From contig WGFD01000284.1 in assembly GCA_015492395.1 (NCBI GenBank), forward strand, positions 1 to 9,992: a stretch of 9,992 bases of DNA. The letters are read 5' to 3'. A program made the translations under genes and the position numbers. The notes beneath the pieces are model-generated. The model saw nothing but the letters and a program-made list of their open reading frames with translations. It was not told where the DNA came from and ran no database searches. Positions 1 to 6,976 of this stretch are shown one piece after another. Position 1 is the stretch's first letter, and each line of letters begins with the position of its first letter. Origin of the DNA: Deltaproteobacteria bacterium. GTDB taxonomy: Bacteria; Desulfobacterota; GWC2-55-46; S146-70.

Positions 1-20
1 GACAAAAAACGTTACTCAGA

Positions 21-26
21 AGGAGG
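21..26 (+). promoter_or_regulatory. Shine-Dalgarno of the first roadblock gene
   Basis: A perfect AGGAGG lies 5 bases upstream of the ATG at 32. It fixes this as the start and predicts strong translation. The promoter, if there is one directly upstream, lies outside the window. Confidence 0.85.
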
Positions 27-31
27 AAGAC

Positions 32-400
32 ATGTCAAGAACAGAGGACCTGAACAGATCTCTTGCCAAGTTGCAGTCGAGCTCGAGTGATATTGAGGCC
101 TGCGCCGTGGTATCCGAAGATGGCCTGATAATCGCCAGCTCTCTTCCACAGAGTGTGGAAGAGAGTCGCATCGCGGCCATGAGCGCAGCCATGCTCTCCA
201 TGGGCAGCCGGACGGCTCAGGAGCTTAACCGTGGAAAGGTCCAGCAAATGTATGTCAAGGGAGAGGTGGGATATGTACTGCTTGTATCGGCCGGACCAAA
301 CGCTGTCCTCCTCGCCATGGCGAGGGTGGAGGCGAAGCTCGGGCTTATCTTTCTAGAACTCAGCAGGGCCGCAGATGAGATAGAAAAGATTCTCTCTTAA
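32..400 (+). CDS. Roadblock/LC7 domain protein (MglB-like)
   Basis: This 122-residue protein is essentially one roadblock/LC7 domain. A short N-terminal helix (about residues 4-18) precedes the core strand that reads ACAVVSEDGLIIAS (23-36). A long Ala/Met-rich helix (about 45-65) follows, then two strands (QQMYVKGEVGYVLLVSAG, then AVLLAMA) and a C-terminal helix ending at EIEKIL. The size and the S/D-x-D-G-L motif are typical of bacterial MglB-type roadblock proteins. Such proteins dimerise and act as GTPase-activating or co-GEF partners of small Ras-like GTPases (MglA), or as scaffolds, in the cytoplasm. A strong Shine-Dalgarno sets the ATG. The ODP gene follows after 68 bases with no visible terminator, so the two are probably co-transcribed. 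No GTPase lies in the window; one could lie upstream. Domain identity is firm, but the specific role is not determined. Confidence 0.85.
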   Translation: MSRTEDLNRSLAKLQSSSSDIEACAVVSEDGLIIASSLPQSVEESRIAAMSAAMLSMGSRTAQELNRGKVQQMYVKGEVGYVLLVSAGPNAVLLAMARVEAKLGLIFLELSRAADEIEKILS

Positions 401-455
401 AGAAAAACCGAGAGAGCGTTGAAAAACGAAACGATATCATCCAGAATCCTATTTT

Positions 456-463
456 AAGGAGGG
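456..463 (+). promoter_or_regulatory. Shine-Dalgarno of the ODP gene
   Basis: AAGGAGGG ends 5 bases before the ATG at 469. This near-perfect ribosome binding site fixes the start. The preceding 68-base gap (401-468) is A-rich and shows no hairpin or T-run, so read-through from the roadblock gene is expected. Confidence 0.8.
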
Positions 464-468
464 AATAA

Positions 469-1218
469 ATGATTACTCTATTCGAATCTGGTGGCCATAA
501 AAATGTAATGTTCAATGACCTGAGTGTAGGGTCTATGGTCCAGGCCAATCAGCATATAATAATAAGCGGTAAGGAGGCGATTATACTGGATCCTGGAGGT
601 CATAAGGTCTATAGCCGTCTGTTCTCCGATCTCTCCGCGTTATTCCCTATTAACGGTGTAAAACATGTCTTCTTTTCACACCAGGACCCCGATATTATTG
701 CCGCCGCCAACGGGTGGCTTATGGTGACCGAAGCTACCGCGCACCTGTCGGGGTTGTGGATGAGGTTCATCACGCACTTCGGTGTGGATGAGATGGTGAC
801 CAAACGGATAAAGGCCATCCCGGATCAAGGCACGACTCTATCTATTAATAATGAGACCTTCAAGGTGATACCCGCCCATTTCCTGCATAGCTCGGGCAAC
901 TTCCAGGTGTATGACCCTGTCGCCAAGATACTCTACACGGGCGACCTGGGTGCCTCCGTGGGAAACGACGCCGCCGAGGTCTCGGACTTTGAATCACACA
1001 TCCAATATATGGAGACCTTCCATAAACGCTACATGCCGAGCACCAAAGCGCTCAAACTCTGGGCAAAGATGGCCAGGGAGCTTGAAATCGACATCATTGC
1101 CCCTCAGCATGGAGCTGTGTTCAAGGGCGGCGAGATGGTCAAGAAGTTCATAGACTGGATTGACAGTCTCGAAGTGGGTGTCGGTTTGATAGAGGACACC
1201 TATGCTGTACCTAGCTAG
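469..1218 (+). CDS. ODP-type diiron metallo-beta-lactamase-fold protein
   Basis: This is a 249-residue stand-alone MBL-fold protein of the flavodiiron/ODP (oxygen-binding diiron protein) type. The metal-site motifs are in order: HQDPDI (H71, D73, D75), FLHSSGN (H140), YTGDLG (D159) and PQHGAVF (H214). The first motif is HxDxD-I, not the HxHxDH of hydrolytic lactamases, and the FLHxxGN motif matches the flavodiiron core. That points to a non-heme diiron centre able to bind O2 or NO rather than a hydrolase. No flavodoxin or rubredoxin domain is attached, so an O2 reductase would need an external electron donor. In related ODPs the domain serves as an oxygen or redox sensor feeding chemotaxis or signalling proteins. 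It has no signal peptide or membrane segment and is cytoplasmic. It lies between a roadblock gene and a large kinase, which supports a sensory role (inference). Confidence 0.8.
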   Translation: MITLFESGGHKNVMFNDLSVGSMVQANQHIIISGKEAIILDPGGHKVYSRLFSDLSALFPINGVKHVFFSHQDPDIIAAANGWLMVTEATAHLSGLWMRFITHFGVDEMVTKRIKAIPDQGTTLSINNETFKVIPAHFLHSSGNFQVYDPVAKILYTGDLGASVGNDAAEVSDFESHIQYMETFHKRYMPSTKALKLWAKMARELEIDIIAPQHGAVFKGGEMVKKFIDWIDSLEVGVGLIEDTYAVPS

Positions 1219-1269
1219 TGTTCATCCTGCAGTCCGTGTAGAATGCATCTAAACACAGAGGATGAACAC
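1218..1269. repeat. 11-bp perfect inverted repeat after the ODP gene
   Basis: GTGTTCATCCT (1218-1228, overlapping the last base of the ODP stop codon) is exactly complementary to AGGATGAACAC (1259-1269), with 30 bases between the arms. Inside the loop GTGT (1236-1239) can pair with ACAC (1253-1256), so a compound stem-loop is possible. No T-run follows, so it is not a standard intrinsic terminator. It could be a 3' end stabiliser, a processing or attenuation structure, or an operator-like site. Confidence 0.5.
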
Positions 1270-1516
1270 CATAGAGGTTTGCGATTCGGTGAGGAGGAGT
1301 CTTGCGCAACAGATTGGACTATCCCGGAGTTATGTTTGCCTCTACATTACCCGATTGCGTGGAGTAATCCTTCCCGAGTGGAAACCACCTAGCCTTTACC
1401 CGGAAAGTTGTATGACGCCGGTTTGCAGTGTGAGAAGGAGGGTATCTTTTGTAGAAGGTATCCTTGCCGGGCGAATACCGGCCGAACCTTTCTCTCCGTA
1501 GCTTGGGAGATCCGTT
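1219..1516 (+). other. 298-base spacer upstream of the HD-GYP kinase; untranslated leader or decayed sequence
   Basis: No convincing gene lies here. One short open frame (1262-1501, 79 codons) starts inside the downstream arm of the inverted repeat and has no proper ribosome binding site. Its Cys/Arg/Pro-rich product matches no family I recognise, although the stretch SLAQQIGLSRSYVC vaguely resembles a helix-turn-helix. It is in the same frame as the kinase gene, separated by one TAG (1499-1501) and five codons, so it could be the remnant of an N-terminal extension or chance. Other local structure: GTGGAAACCAC and GCCGG-7-CCGGC (near 1468) can form small hairpins, and GGTTTGC occurs twice (1276-1282, 1420-1426), each time followed by a purine-rich GTGAG-GGAGG-like stretch. 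I cannot assign it to a known riboswitch. A promoter for the kinase probably lies here, but I cannot pick one out. Confidence 0.4.
1505..1509 (+). promoter_or_regulatory. Shine-Dalgarno setting the GTG start of the kinase
   Basis: GGGAG lies 7 bases before GTG 1517. The HD domain begins within about 25 residues of this codon and the next in-frame ATG is internal to it. GTG 1517 is therefore the best start despite being non-ATG. Confidence 0.55.
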
Positions 1517-4500
1517 GTGCAGATCAAGAGACTGTTCAGAGAGATTATACGAGCGCTTTCATTGACGATAGACTTTGACGAAGGGCATCGTCTCAGTCAC
1601 GCAAGGAGGGTGGCTGTTCTTGCTTATCGTATAGCCAGATTCATGGACCGCCCGAACAGCGGGATGCTCTACTATGCCGGCCTCCTTCATGATATAGGGG
1701 CCATGGGGCTTCCGGCTCACATCACGAAATACGGTCCCGGTATGAGTATCGACCCGGAGGCGCGTTTACATCCCGGCAAGGGGGAGATGATAATCGCGCC
1801 GTTGGCCCCTCTCCGGCCCGTGGCGGCTATTATCGGTAACCACCACGAGTATTACGACGGGAGCGGCTTTTCGAAAGGTCTGAAGGGAGATGATATAAGT
1901 GTGGAAACTTCTATTATAACGATGGCGGACTTATTGGAGATCGAACTCTCAACATGCAAAGATTCATTTGAGGATATGTGCGACAGGATTGTTGCACTGG
2001 CCACACGCTTATCCGGGACCAAGTGCAGGCCTGATGTTGTAGAGGGACTGCTATCCCTCCACAGGAGTGAACCGGGACTGATCAGCAGTCTTTTTGATGA
2101 AGAGTCACTCAGGCAACAGGTCTGCAGTTTCGACTACTCGCCACCGGCTGTCGAGGAGATGTCCAGGATCGAAATGCTGAACCAGCTACTCTGGATCTTT
2201 GCCCGGATCATCGACGCCAAGCACTCCAATACAATGGGACATTCGATCCGTGTGACCTACTACGCCTATCATATTGCCAAGGCCCTCTCTAGGGACAGGA
2301 TAAACCTATGGGATGTCCTCTGGGCGGGCCTCCTCCACGATGTCGGCAAGGTGGGCGTGCCGCGTAATCTCTTGGACAGGCCGGGTCCGCTTACCGAACA
2401 AGAGTTGTCGACGGTCAAGAGACATAGCCTGGATTCCATGGAGATCATCTCCTCCATTACGGACTTGGCCTATCTTGCTTATCCGGCGGCATTGCACCAT
2501 GAACGCTATGACGGATTGGGCTATCCTTTCGGTAAATCCGGAGAGGATATCCCCCTCTTGAGCAGGATCCTGATGTATGCGAATACCTACGATGCCCTGA
2601 CCAGCAAGAGACCTTACCAGAAGAGGCTCACGCACGAGAGCGCGATCAATCTTATCAAGGGCGGAATAGGGCTGCAGTTCGACCCGAATATAGCGGATGA
2701 AGCAATGGAGGTATTGCAGAAGTACGGAAGCAACTCTATGGATCTCCCGGAATCGATGAGTGATTTCAACGACCTCTTCGACATCAATCTGCTCGAGATG
2801 GAGGATATGGAGGTCGAGGACTTCAGGAAGAGAGGCAAGGTGGTGGAGTCGGATCACGGCATCCTGTTGGTGGAAGTGGATCAATGGAATGTCGCGACCG
2901 TGTCCGGGGACTTCACTATAGTTAAGGGAAGAGAGTGTCTTGCAAGATATCTTGACGGTTGGTGTCCCGATAACTTCCTCGACACCATCAAGGATGAAGA
3001 GCGACACAGGTTGGCTGGCATCGCTGGAAAGCTCGGTGCCGGTGAAACCTATACACAATTCTTCTTTACAAAAAACGGCAAATACCTTGAGATAATCCTG
3101 GTCAACCGTGGTACGTCCTTTGACGTCTTTTACCGGACCGCCGAGCATCGGCTGCACTCGCTGAAGCAGACGGTTCTCTTCTTCCGGAACTTCATGAGCA
3201 GCTCGGAGGCCGTCTTCTTTACCGATCCAGACGGGATAATCTTCGATGTCAACCAGAGATTCCTCGATCTCTACGGCTATGAGATGGATGAGGTAGTAGG
3301 CAAGGACCCACGGACTCTGATAGCCCTGCATTACGGGTCGGAGGTCCATTCAAAGGCCTGGGAGCACTTCAGAGAGCGGCGGATCGACTCCTGGCGCGGT
3401 GAAGTGGTTACCAAGAAGAAGGACGGGGCGGATGTCATAGTCTCTATTGCCATAGATTCCATCCGGGACTCGAGCGGAAGGTTGACTGGCTTCGTCGGCC
3501 ATGCGCTGGACATCAGCAGTCGCAAGAGGGCCCAAGAGGAGCTGTTGAAGAAAGACCGGCAGTTGGAGGTCAAGAATGCCGAACTGGAGAGGCTGAACCA
3601 GCTTAAGAACGACTTGATGGCGATAACCTCCCACGATCTCAAGTCCCCACTCAGCAGTATGGTTAACAATGCCGTACTGGCCAAGGAGAGGTTGCGTGAA
3701 GGCAAGGTGGAGAAGTTGGAGAGGTATCTTGACAGCATAGCCGAATCCGGACATATGATGGCGCGGTTTATCGCGGAGATGCTTGATCTTGAAAAGATCG
3801 ATTCCGGCAACTTCGAACTCAACCCCGGCAAGGTGCACCTGGAGGAGATCCTCCGGACATGTATTGATTCCAATAACCCCGCGGCGCTGTGCAAAGGGGT
3901 GAAGATAGTGGCCGACATCCAACCGGATGTTCATCCCGTGGTCGCCGATACCACAAGGATGGAGCAGGTCTTCAACAACCTCCTCTCGAACGCCGTCAAA
4001 TTCTCGGGTGAGGGGTCGACCATCGAAGTTTCGTACTCCGTGGAGAATGGGGGGAATGCGGTGGTCAAGATATGCGACCAGGGTCCGGGCATACCTGAGG
4101 AGGATCTGGAGACGGTCTTTAACAGGCACTACCAGGTTAAGAAGAATAGGAGGGCGGTGGGGCGGAGCATGGGGACCGGGCTCGGACTGTACATTGTGGC
4201 GACTATAATGGAACTCCACCAAGGGAGCGTCCGTGTGGAAAACCGGACCGCGGGCGGATGCTGTTTCACTGTGGAACTACCGTGCGGGACCACCCACGAG
4301 GCGGTGGACTATGTTGTAATGATCTTCGATCCGGCACGGACCATCGTGAAGTACCTGAAAGGTCCGCTTGCGAGCAAGCAGGTAAAGAGTGTTGTGGCGG
4401 GTAACATCTATGAGGCCAGGCGCATATACAACTACAGGTGGCCGGGTATGATCTTTGTCCACTACGACTCCATTGGACCGGAGGGACTGGAGTTCCTGCG

Positions 4501-4669
4501 ATCTACTCAAAGCGGCGAGAGGAACCGGCCCATTATAGCGTGTATCCGGGATACGGAGGCCGGGGAAACGGAGGATCCGCTCTTTTCCCGTATTTTCGTT
4601 GCTCCGGTTCTCAATACGGAGGTGTGCGAATTCCTGGAAGAGATGTTGTTGGATAAGGCACGGGTATAA
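1517..4669 (+). CDS. Tandem HD/HD-GYP - PAS - histidine kinase - pseudo-receiver protein
   Basis: This 1050-residue cytoplasmic multidomain protein has no membrane segments. HD1 (about 24-145) keeps H28, H58-D59, H85 and H109-H110, but the HDxGK lysine is Ala62 and GYP reads GFS. HD2 (about 218-405) is a canonical HD-GYP: GHSIRV, HDVGK (274-278), H303, HHERYDGLGYP (327-337), YDALTSKRPY. Such domains hydrolyse c-di-GMP (some cGAMP). A linker (about 440-550, perhaps a divergent PAS) leads to a PAS domain (about 555-668) and a coiled coil (670-700). Then come HisKA with TSHDLKSP (phospho-acceptor H706) and HATPase: N-box NNLLSNAVKFS (820-830), DQGPGIP (854-860), GTGLGLYI (886-893). The tail (about 931-1047) has a receiver-like pattern but lacks the phospho-Asp (His982 instead), Thr and Lys. 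It probably phosphorylates the receiver protein encoded 7 bases downstream. Coupling of phosphodiesterase and kinase activity is inference. Confidence 0.92.
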   Translation: MQIKRLFREIIRALSLTIDFDEGHRLSHARRVAVLAYRIARFMDRPNSGMLYYAGLLHDIGAMGLPAHITKYGPGMSIDPEARLHPGKGEMIIAPLAPLRPVAAIIGNHHEYYDGSGFSKGLKGDDISVETSIITMADLLEIELSTCKDSFEDMCDRIVALATRLSGTKCRPDVVEGLLSLHRSEPGLISSLFDEESLRQQVCSFDYSPPAVEEMSRIEMLNQLLWIFARIIDAKHSNTMGHSIRVTYYAYHIAKALSRDRINLWDVLWAGLLHDVGKVGVPRNLLDRPGPLTEQELSTVKRHSLDSMEIISSITDLAYLAYPAALHHERYDGLGYPFGKSGEDIPLLSRILMYANTYDALTSKRPYQKRLTHESAINLIKGGIGLQFDPNIADEAMEVLQKYGSNSMDLPESMSDFNDLFDINLLEMEDMEVEDFRKRGKVVESDHGILLVEVDQWNVATVSGDFTIVKGRECLARYLDGWCPDNFLDTIKDEERHRLAGIAGKLGAGETYTQFFFTKNGKYLEIILVNRGTSFDVFYRTAEHRLHSLKQTVLFFRNFMSSSEAVFFTDPDGIIFDVNQRFLDLYGYEMDEVVGKDPRTLIALHYGSEVHSKAWEHFRERRIDSWRGEVVTKKKDGADVIVSIAIDSIRDSSGRLTGFVGHALDISSRKRAQEELLKKDRQLEVKNAELERLNQLKNDLMAITSHDLKSPLSSMVNNAVLAKERLREGKVEKLERYLDSIAESGHMMARFIAEMLDLEKIDSGNFELNPGKVHLEEILRTCIDSNNPAALCKGVKIVADIQPDVHPVVADTTRMEQVFNNLLSNAVKFSGEGSTIEVSYSVENGGNAVVKICDQGPGIPEEDLETVFNRHYQVKKNRRAVGRSMGTGLGLYIVATIMELHQGSVRVENRTAGGCCFTVELPCGTTHEAVDYVVMIFDPARTIVKYLKGPLASKQVKSVVAGNIYEARRIYNYRWPGMIFVHYDSIGPEGLEFLRSTQSGERNRPIIACIRDTEAGETEDPLFSRIFVAPVLNTEVCEFLEEMLLDKARV

Positions 4670-4675
4670 AGGAAG

Positions 4676-5581
4676 ATGGGGAATTACCTTATACTGATCA
4701 TCGATGACGACCCGGTTGAGCATGAGGTCCTTGGAGAGTATCTCAACCTCTACGGATATGAATTGATCCATGCCGAGGACGGGCGGCAGGGAATAGAGAT
4801 CATGGTCACGAAGAGGCCGGATCTTGTGCTGCTGGATATCCAGATGCCGGAGATGGACGGTTTTGAGACCATTGCAGAGATAAAGAAGGATCCCGATCTG
4901 GAAGAGCTCCCCGTGCTTTTCCTGACCTCGCTCGACAGCCACCACCTGAAGGTTAAGGGCCTGGAGCTCGGGGCGGACGATTTTGTTACCAAGCCGTATA
5001 ACAAGGCGGAGCTCCTGGCGAGGGTTAGAGTGGCGCTCAGGCGGTCGCAGCGCTACCGATCCCGCCTGAATGCGGCGCTAAGCGGGAGCCTCTCGCATAT
5101 CGGTCTGGCCGAGGTCCTTCAAACACTGCATATAGGACAGAAGACCGCAACCGTTTTTCTGAAGGAGATAGATGGCGAGATAGTGATGGAGAGAGGACAG
5201 CTCATTCATTCGAAGCAGGGGGCCTTTACGGGACAGTCTGCATTATGCAGGATCTTCTTTCTTGAGAAGGGAACCTTTTCCGTGGACTTCAGTGGTCCAC
5301 CCGCGGAGCTTCCCCGGAAAGCCCAGTCCATGCAGGCGGCATTGATGGACGTTATGACCTGTGTCGATGAGACTAAGAAGATACTCGAGGGCGTTGCCGG
5401 GGACAATCCCATGATAGAACCGGGGGAGTCCCTGAAAGAATATACCGCGATCGAGAGGATCAGCGATCTCTTTCCGCTGCCACTCCACGAGCTCCTTATT
5501 TTGATGGAAGGGGATCTCAAGGACAACGCCGAAGAGATCGTCGCGGCAGTGAAGAATGAAGGGATTAGAGTAGTAAATTAA
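4676..5581 (+). CDS. Response regulator: receiver + DUF4388 (PATAN) domain
   Basis: This is a 301-residue protein. The N-terminal receiver (about 4-122) is complete: acidic D10-D12, phospho-acceptor D54 in LLDIQMPEMDG, T84 in FLTSLD and K106 in VTKPYN. A DUF4388/PATAN domain follows (about 136-235, with GSLSHIGLAEVLQTLHIGQK and GEIVMERGQLIHSKQG). A C-terminal segment (about 255-300) resembles the helical ending often seen after PATAN. No DNA-binding or enzymatic output domain is present. PATAN domains are known from PatA-type regulators in cyanobacteria and are common in deltaproteobacterial regulators, where output is by protein contact. It sits 7 bases after the kinase stop codon. Its AAGGA ribosome site lies unusually close to the ATG, so translation probably depends on coupling to the kinase gene. 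It is the most likely phosphorylation partner of that kinase (inference from position). Confidence 0.88.
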   Translation: MGNYLILIIDDDPVEHEVLGEYLNLYGYELIHAEDGRQGIEIMVTKRPDLVLLDIQMPEMDGFETIAEIKKDPDLEELPVLFLTSLDSHHLKVKGLELGADDFVTKPYNKAELLARVRVALRRSQRYRSRLNAALSGSLSHIGLAEVLQTLHIGQKTATVFLKEIDGEIVMERGQLIHSKQGAFTGQSALCRIFFLEKGTFSVDFSGPPAELPRKAQSMQAALMDVMTCVDETKKILEGVAGDNPMIEPGESLKEYTAIERISDLFPLPLHELLILMEGDLKDNAEEIVAAVKNEGIRVVN

Positions 5582-5595
5582 CGCAAAATCCAGTT

Positions 5596-5600
5596 GGAGG
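5596..5600 (+). promoter_or_regulatory. Shine-Dalgarno of the ParA-like gene
   Basis: GGAGG lies 9 bases upstream of ATG 5610 and fixes the start just before the Walker A strand. The 28-base gap after the receiver-PATAN gene has no terminator, which supports one operon. Confidence 0.7.
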
Positions 5601-5609
5601 TATCTGCAA

Positions 5610-6413
5610 ATGGCGAAGATACTAGCTGTAGCCAGCCAGAAGGGCGGTGTAGGTAAAACAACCACGGCGCTTAATCTGGGTTTCAGTATGAGGCATCTGG
5701 GGTCGAAGGTATTGATTATCGACGGGGATCCACAAGGTGGCATGGCAATCGCGAGCAACCTGAAGAGGCGTACAGAACTGGGGCTGGTCGATGTCATGAA
5801 GGGGGAATGTGGACCAGAAGATATCGTTATGCTCACCAAAGACAAGGCGATTGCCATCGCCGGAGTCGGGCGGATGGATCCTGAGAAGGTGGTCTTTCTC
5901 GAAAACGAGGCGCGGCAAGGGCAATTGACGACGTTGATCCACACCTTGGCACAGGGGTTTGACTATACGATCATAGATACCCCGGCGGGGGTTGGTGGTA
6001 TCGTAAATGCCCTGTTGCGCGCGAGTGACGGTGTCCTGCTCATGGTTCAGGCACGCAGCCTTTCCCTCAAAACACTCCCCCACTTTCTGAAGCTGGTAAA
6101 CTGGATAAAGAAGAACGGTCATCCATCATTGACGCTTGAGGGTGTGGTCCTCACGATGGTTCATCCGAACAGTGTATTGGAGATGAAGATCAGGGAAGAG
6201 ATGAAGAGCTTTATACCCGAAAGGCTCTTCATCAAGACGGTAATACCGTTCAATGAACTTTTTGAGCAGGCCAGCATCCGGGCCGTCCCTGTCGTTATGC
6301 TTCGCAACGGTCTCAAGGCTTACCGTCCGTATATCAATCTGGCCATGGAACTGAAGGAAAGGGAATACGAAAAGGAGGATACGTCAGATGAAGATGGTCC
6401 TGGACTCTTTTGA
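5610..6413 (+). CDS. ParA/MinD-family P-loop ATPase
   Basis: This is a 267-residue deviant-Walker ATPase. KGGVGKTT (11-18) carries the signature lysine K11. The A' strand LIIDGDPQGG (35-44) and Walker B IIDTPAG (121-127) complete the site. The length and the lack of an N-terminal DNA-binding region match small 'orphan' ParA or MipZ/PomZ-type proteins rather than plasmid partition ParA. Such ATPases dimerise on ATP, bind nucleoid or membrane, and position chromosomes, chemoreceptor clusters, flagella or division proteins. I see no MinD-like amphipathic membrane helix at the C-terminus, which ends in an acidic tail (about 251-264). There is no parB or parS-like element here. The 3' end overlaps the next roadblock gene by 26 bases, so that protein is the likely partner. 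Family assignment is firm; the cargo is unknown. Confidence 0.92.
   Translation: MAKILAVASQKGGVGKTTTALNLGFSMRHLGSKVLIIDGDPQGGMAIASNLKRRTELGLVDVMKGECGPEDIVMLTKDKAIAIAGVGRMDPEKVVFLENEARQGQLTTLIHTLAQGFDYTIIDTPAGVGGIVNALLRASDGVLLMVQARSLSLKTLPHFLKLVNWIKKNGHPSLTLEGVVLTMVHPNSVLEMKIREEMKSFIPERLFIKTVIPFNELFEQASIRAVPVVMLRNGLKAYRPYINLAMELKEREYEKEDTSDEDGPGLF
6373..6378 (+). promoter_or_regulatory. Shine-Dalgarno inside the ParA-like gene for the second roadblock gene
   Basis: AGGAGG lies within the ParA coding sequence, 9 bases upstream of ATG 6388. It supports that start, which overlaps the ParA gene by 26 bases, and suggests coupled, near-stoichiometric translation. Confidence 0.75.
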
Positions 6414-6963
6414 AATAAAGGCGGCGCGGCAACTCTTCGATGAGTTACTGGAACCGGTGCCGGACAAGGCGCCCAAACCGCCCTCTCCCCCCGCGCTTCA
6501 ACCGGAGCGGGAAACCCGGCCCATGGAGCCTGCCCCTCCTGTTTATACGGCGGACGACGGTAGTGCCGGGCTGGCTGAAGAGGGGACGGTCTTCAAAGGG
6601 GATCTGCTCGAAGAGGCCCTTGTCGCGATGTGCAAACGCGGAGGATTTCTCGGTGCGGTTGTGGCTGATGTGAACGGTCTGCCGCTGACGGCCTTCAACA
6701 GTCCGGTGACTGTTGAAGCCCTCGCCGCGTTTACCACGGTGCTCGGCGATGCCCTGGCGAAGTCCGGACAGTTACTCGACGAACCGAATGCCGATAATAT
6801 AACGGTATATATCAACTACACCGACAAGGCCGTATTACGCAGGTTTATGGTCTGTGATAACCAGTACTTCCTAATGATTATCGCTCCCCAGGAGGTGGAT
6901 GAAAGGAGTGAAGTCGAGGCATCCATTACTCAGTTGACATCCATATTGGAGCCCAAAAAGTGA
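6388..6963 (+). CDS. Roadblock/LC7 protein with N-terminal peptide and Pro-rich linker
   Basis: This 191-residue protein has three parts. A short amphipathic, partly basic N-terminal helix (about 4-22, with K11 and R14) comes first. It is followed by a Pro/Glu-rich linker (about 23-66) that should be disordered. The C-terminal roadblock/LC7 domain (about 70-188) shows LEEALVAMCKRGGFLGAVV followed by DVNGLPL (94-100), a long Ala-rich helix (108-130), strands TVYINY and FLMIIAP, and a final helix. It shares its fold, but little obvious sequence, with the 122-residue roadblock protein at the window start. The overlap with the ParA-like ATPase gene suggests a physical partnership. A short N-terminal peptide on a flexible linker is how ParB-type and PomX-type partners stimulate ParA ATPases, so the peptide may do that here (inference). 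The frame, the internal ribosome site and the overlap all support this start. Confidence 0.85.
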   Translation: MKMVLDSFEIKAARQLFDELLEPVPDKAPKPPSPPALQPERETRPMEPAPPVYTADDGSAGLAEEGTVFKGDLLEEALVAMCKRGGFLGAVVADVNGLPLTAFNSPVTVEALAAFTTVLGDALAKSGQLLDEPNADNITVYINYTDKAVLRRFMVCDNQYFLMIIAPQEVDERSEVEASITQLTSILEPKK

Positions 6964-6969
6964 AGGGAG
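6963..6969 (+). promoter_or_regulatory. Shine-Dalgarno setting the TTG start at 6977
   Basis: AAGGGAG begins at the last base of the roadblock stop codon and ends 7 bases before TTG 6977. The receiver's first strand (ILTVDDD) starts right after this codon and no ATG or GTG is suitably placed, so TTG is the likely start. Confidence 0.65.
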
Positions 6970-6976
6970 CACAACA

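Noticed and set aside
1218..1269. Intrinsic terminator after the ODP gene
   Set aside because: The stem is perfect but the 30-base loop is large and there is no T-run after the second arm.
1385..1398. Second GG-N10-GC sigma-54-like match upstream of the kinase
   Set aside because: It lacks the TGGCA and TTGC context, and GG-N10-GC alone occurs often by chance.
1262..1501. Small + strand open frame as a gene with a helix-turn-helix-like stretch
   Set aside because: It has no proper ribosome site, starts inside the inverted repeat, and has unusual Cys/Arg/Pro composition. The helix-turn-helix resemblance is too weak to call.
2306..4222. Long minus-strand open frames (347 and 290 codons) opposite the large kinase
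   Set aside because: They lie wholly within a clear multidomain gene, show no recognisable domains and are the usual shadow of its codon bias.
5610..6413. Chromosome or plasmid partition parA
   Set aside because: No parB gene or parS-like repeats are nearby, and the partner gene encodes a roadblock protein, so an orphan positioning ATPase is more likely.
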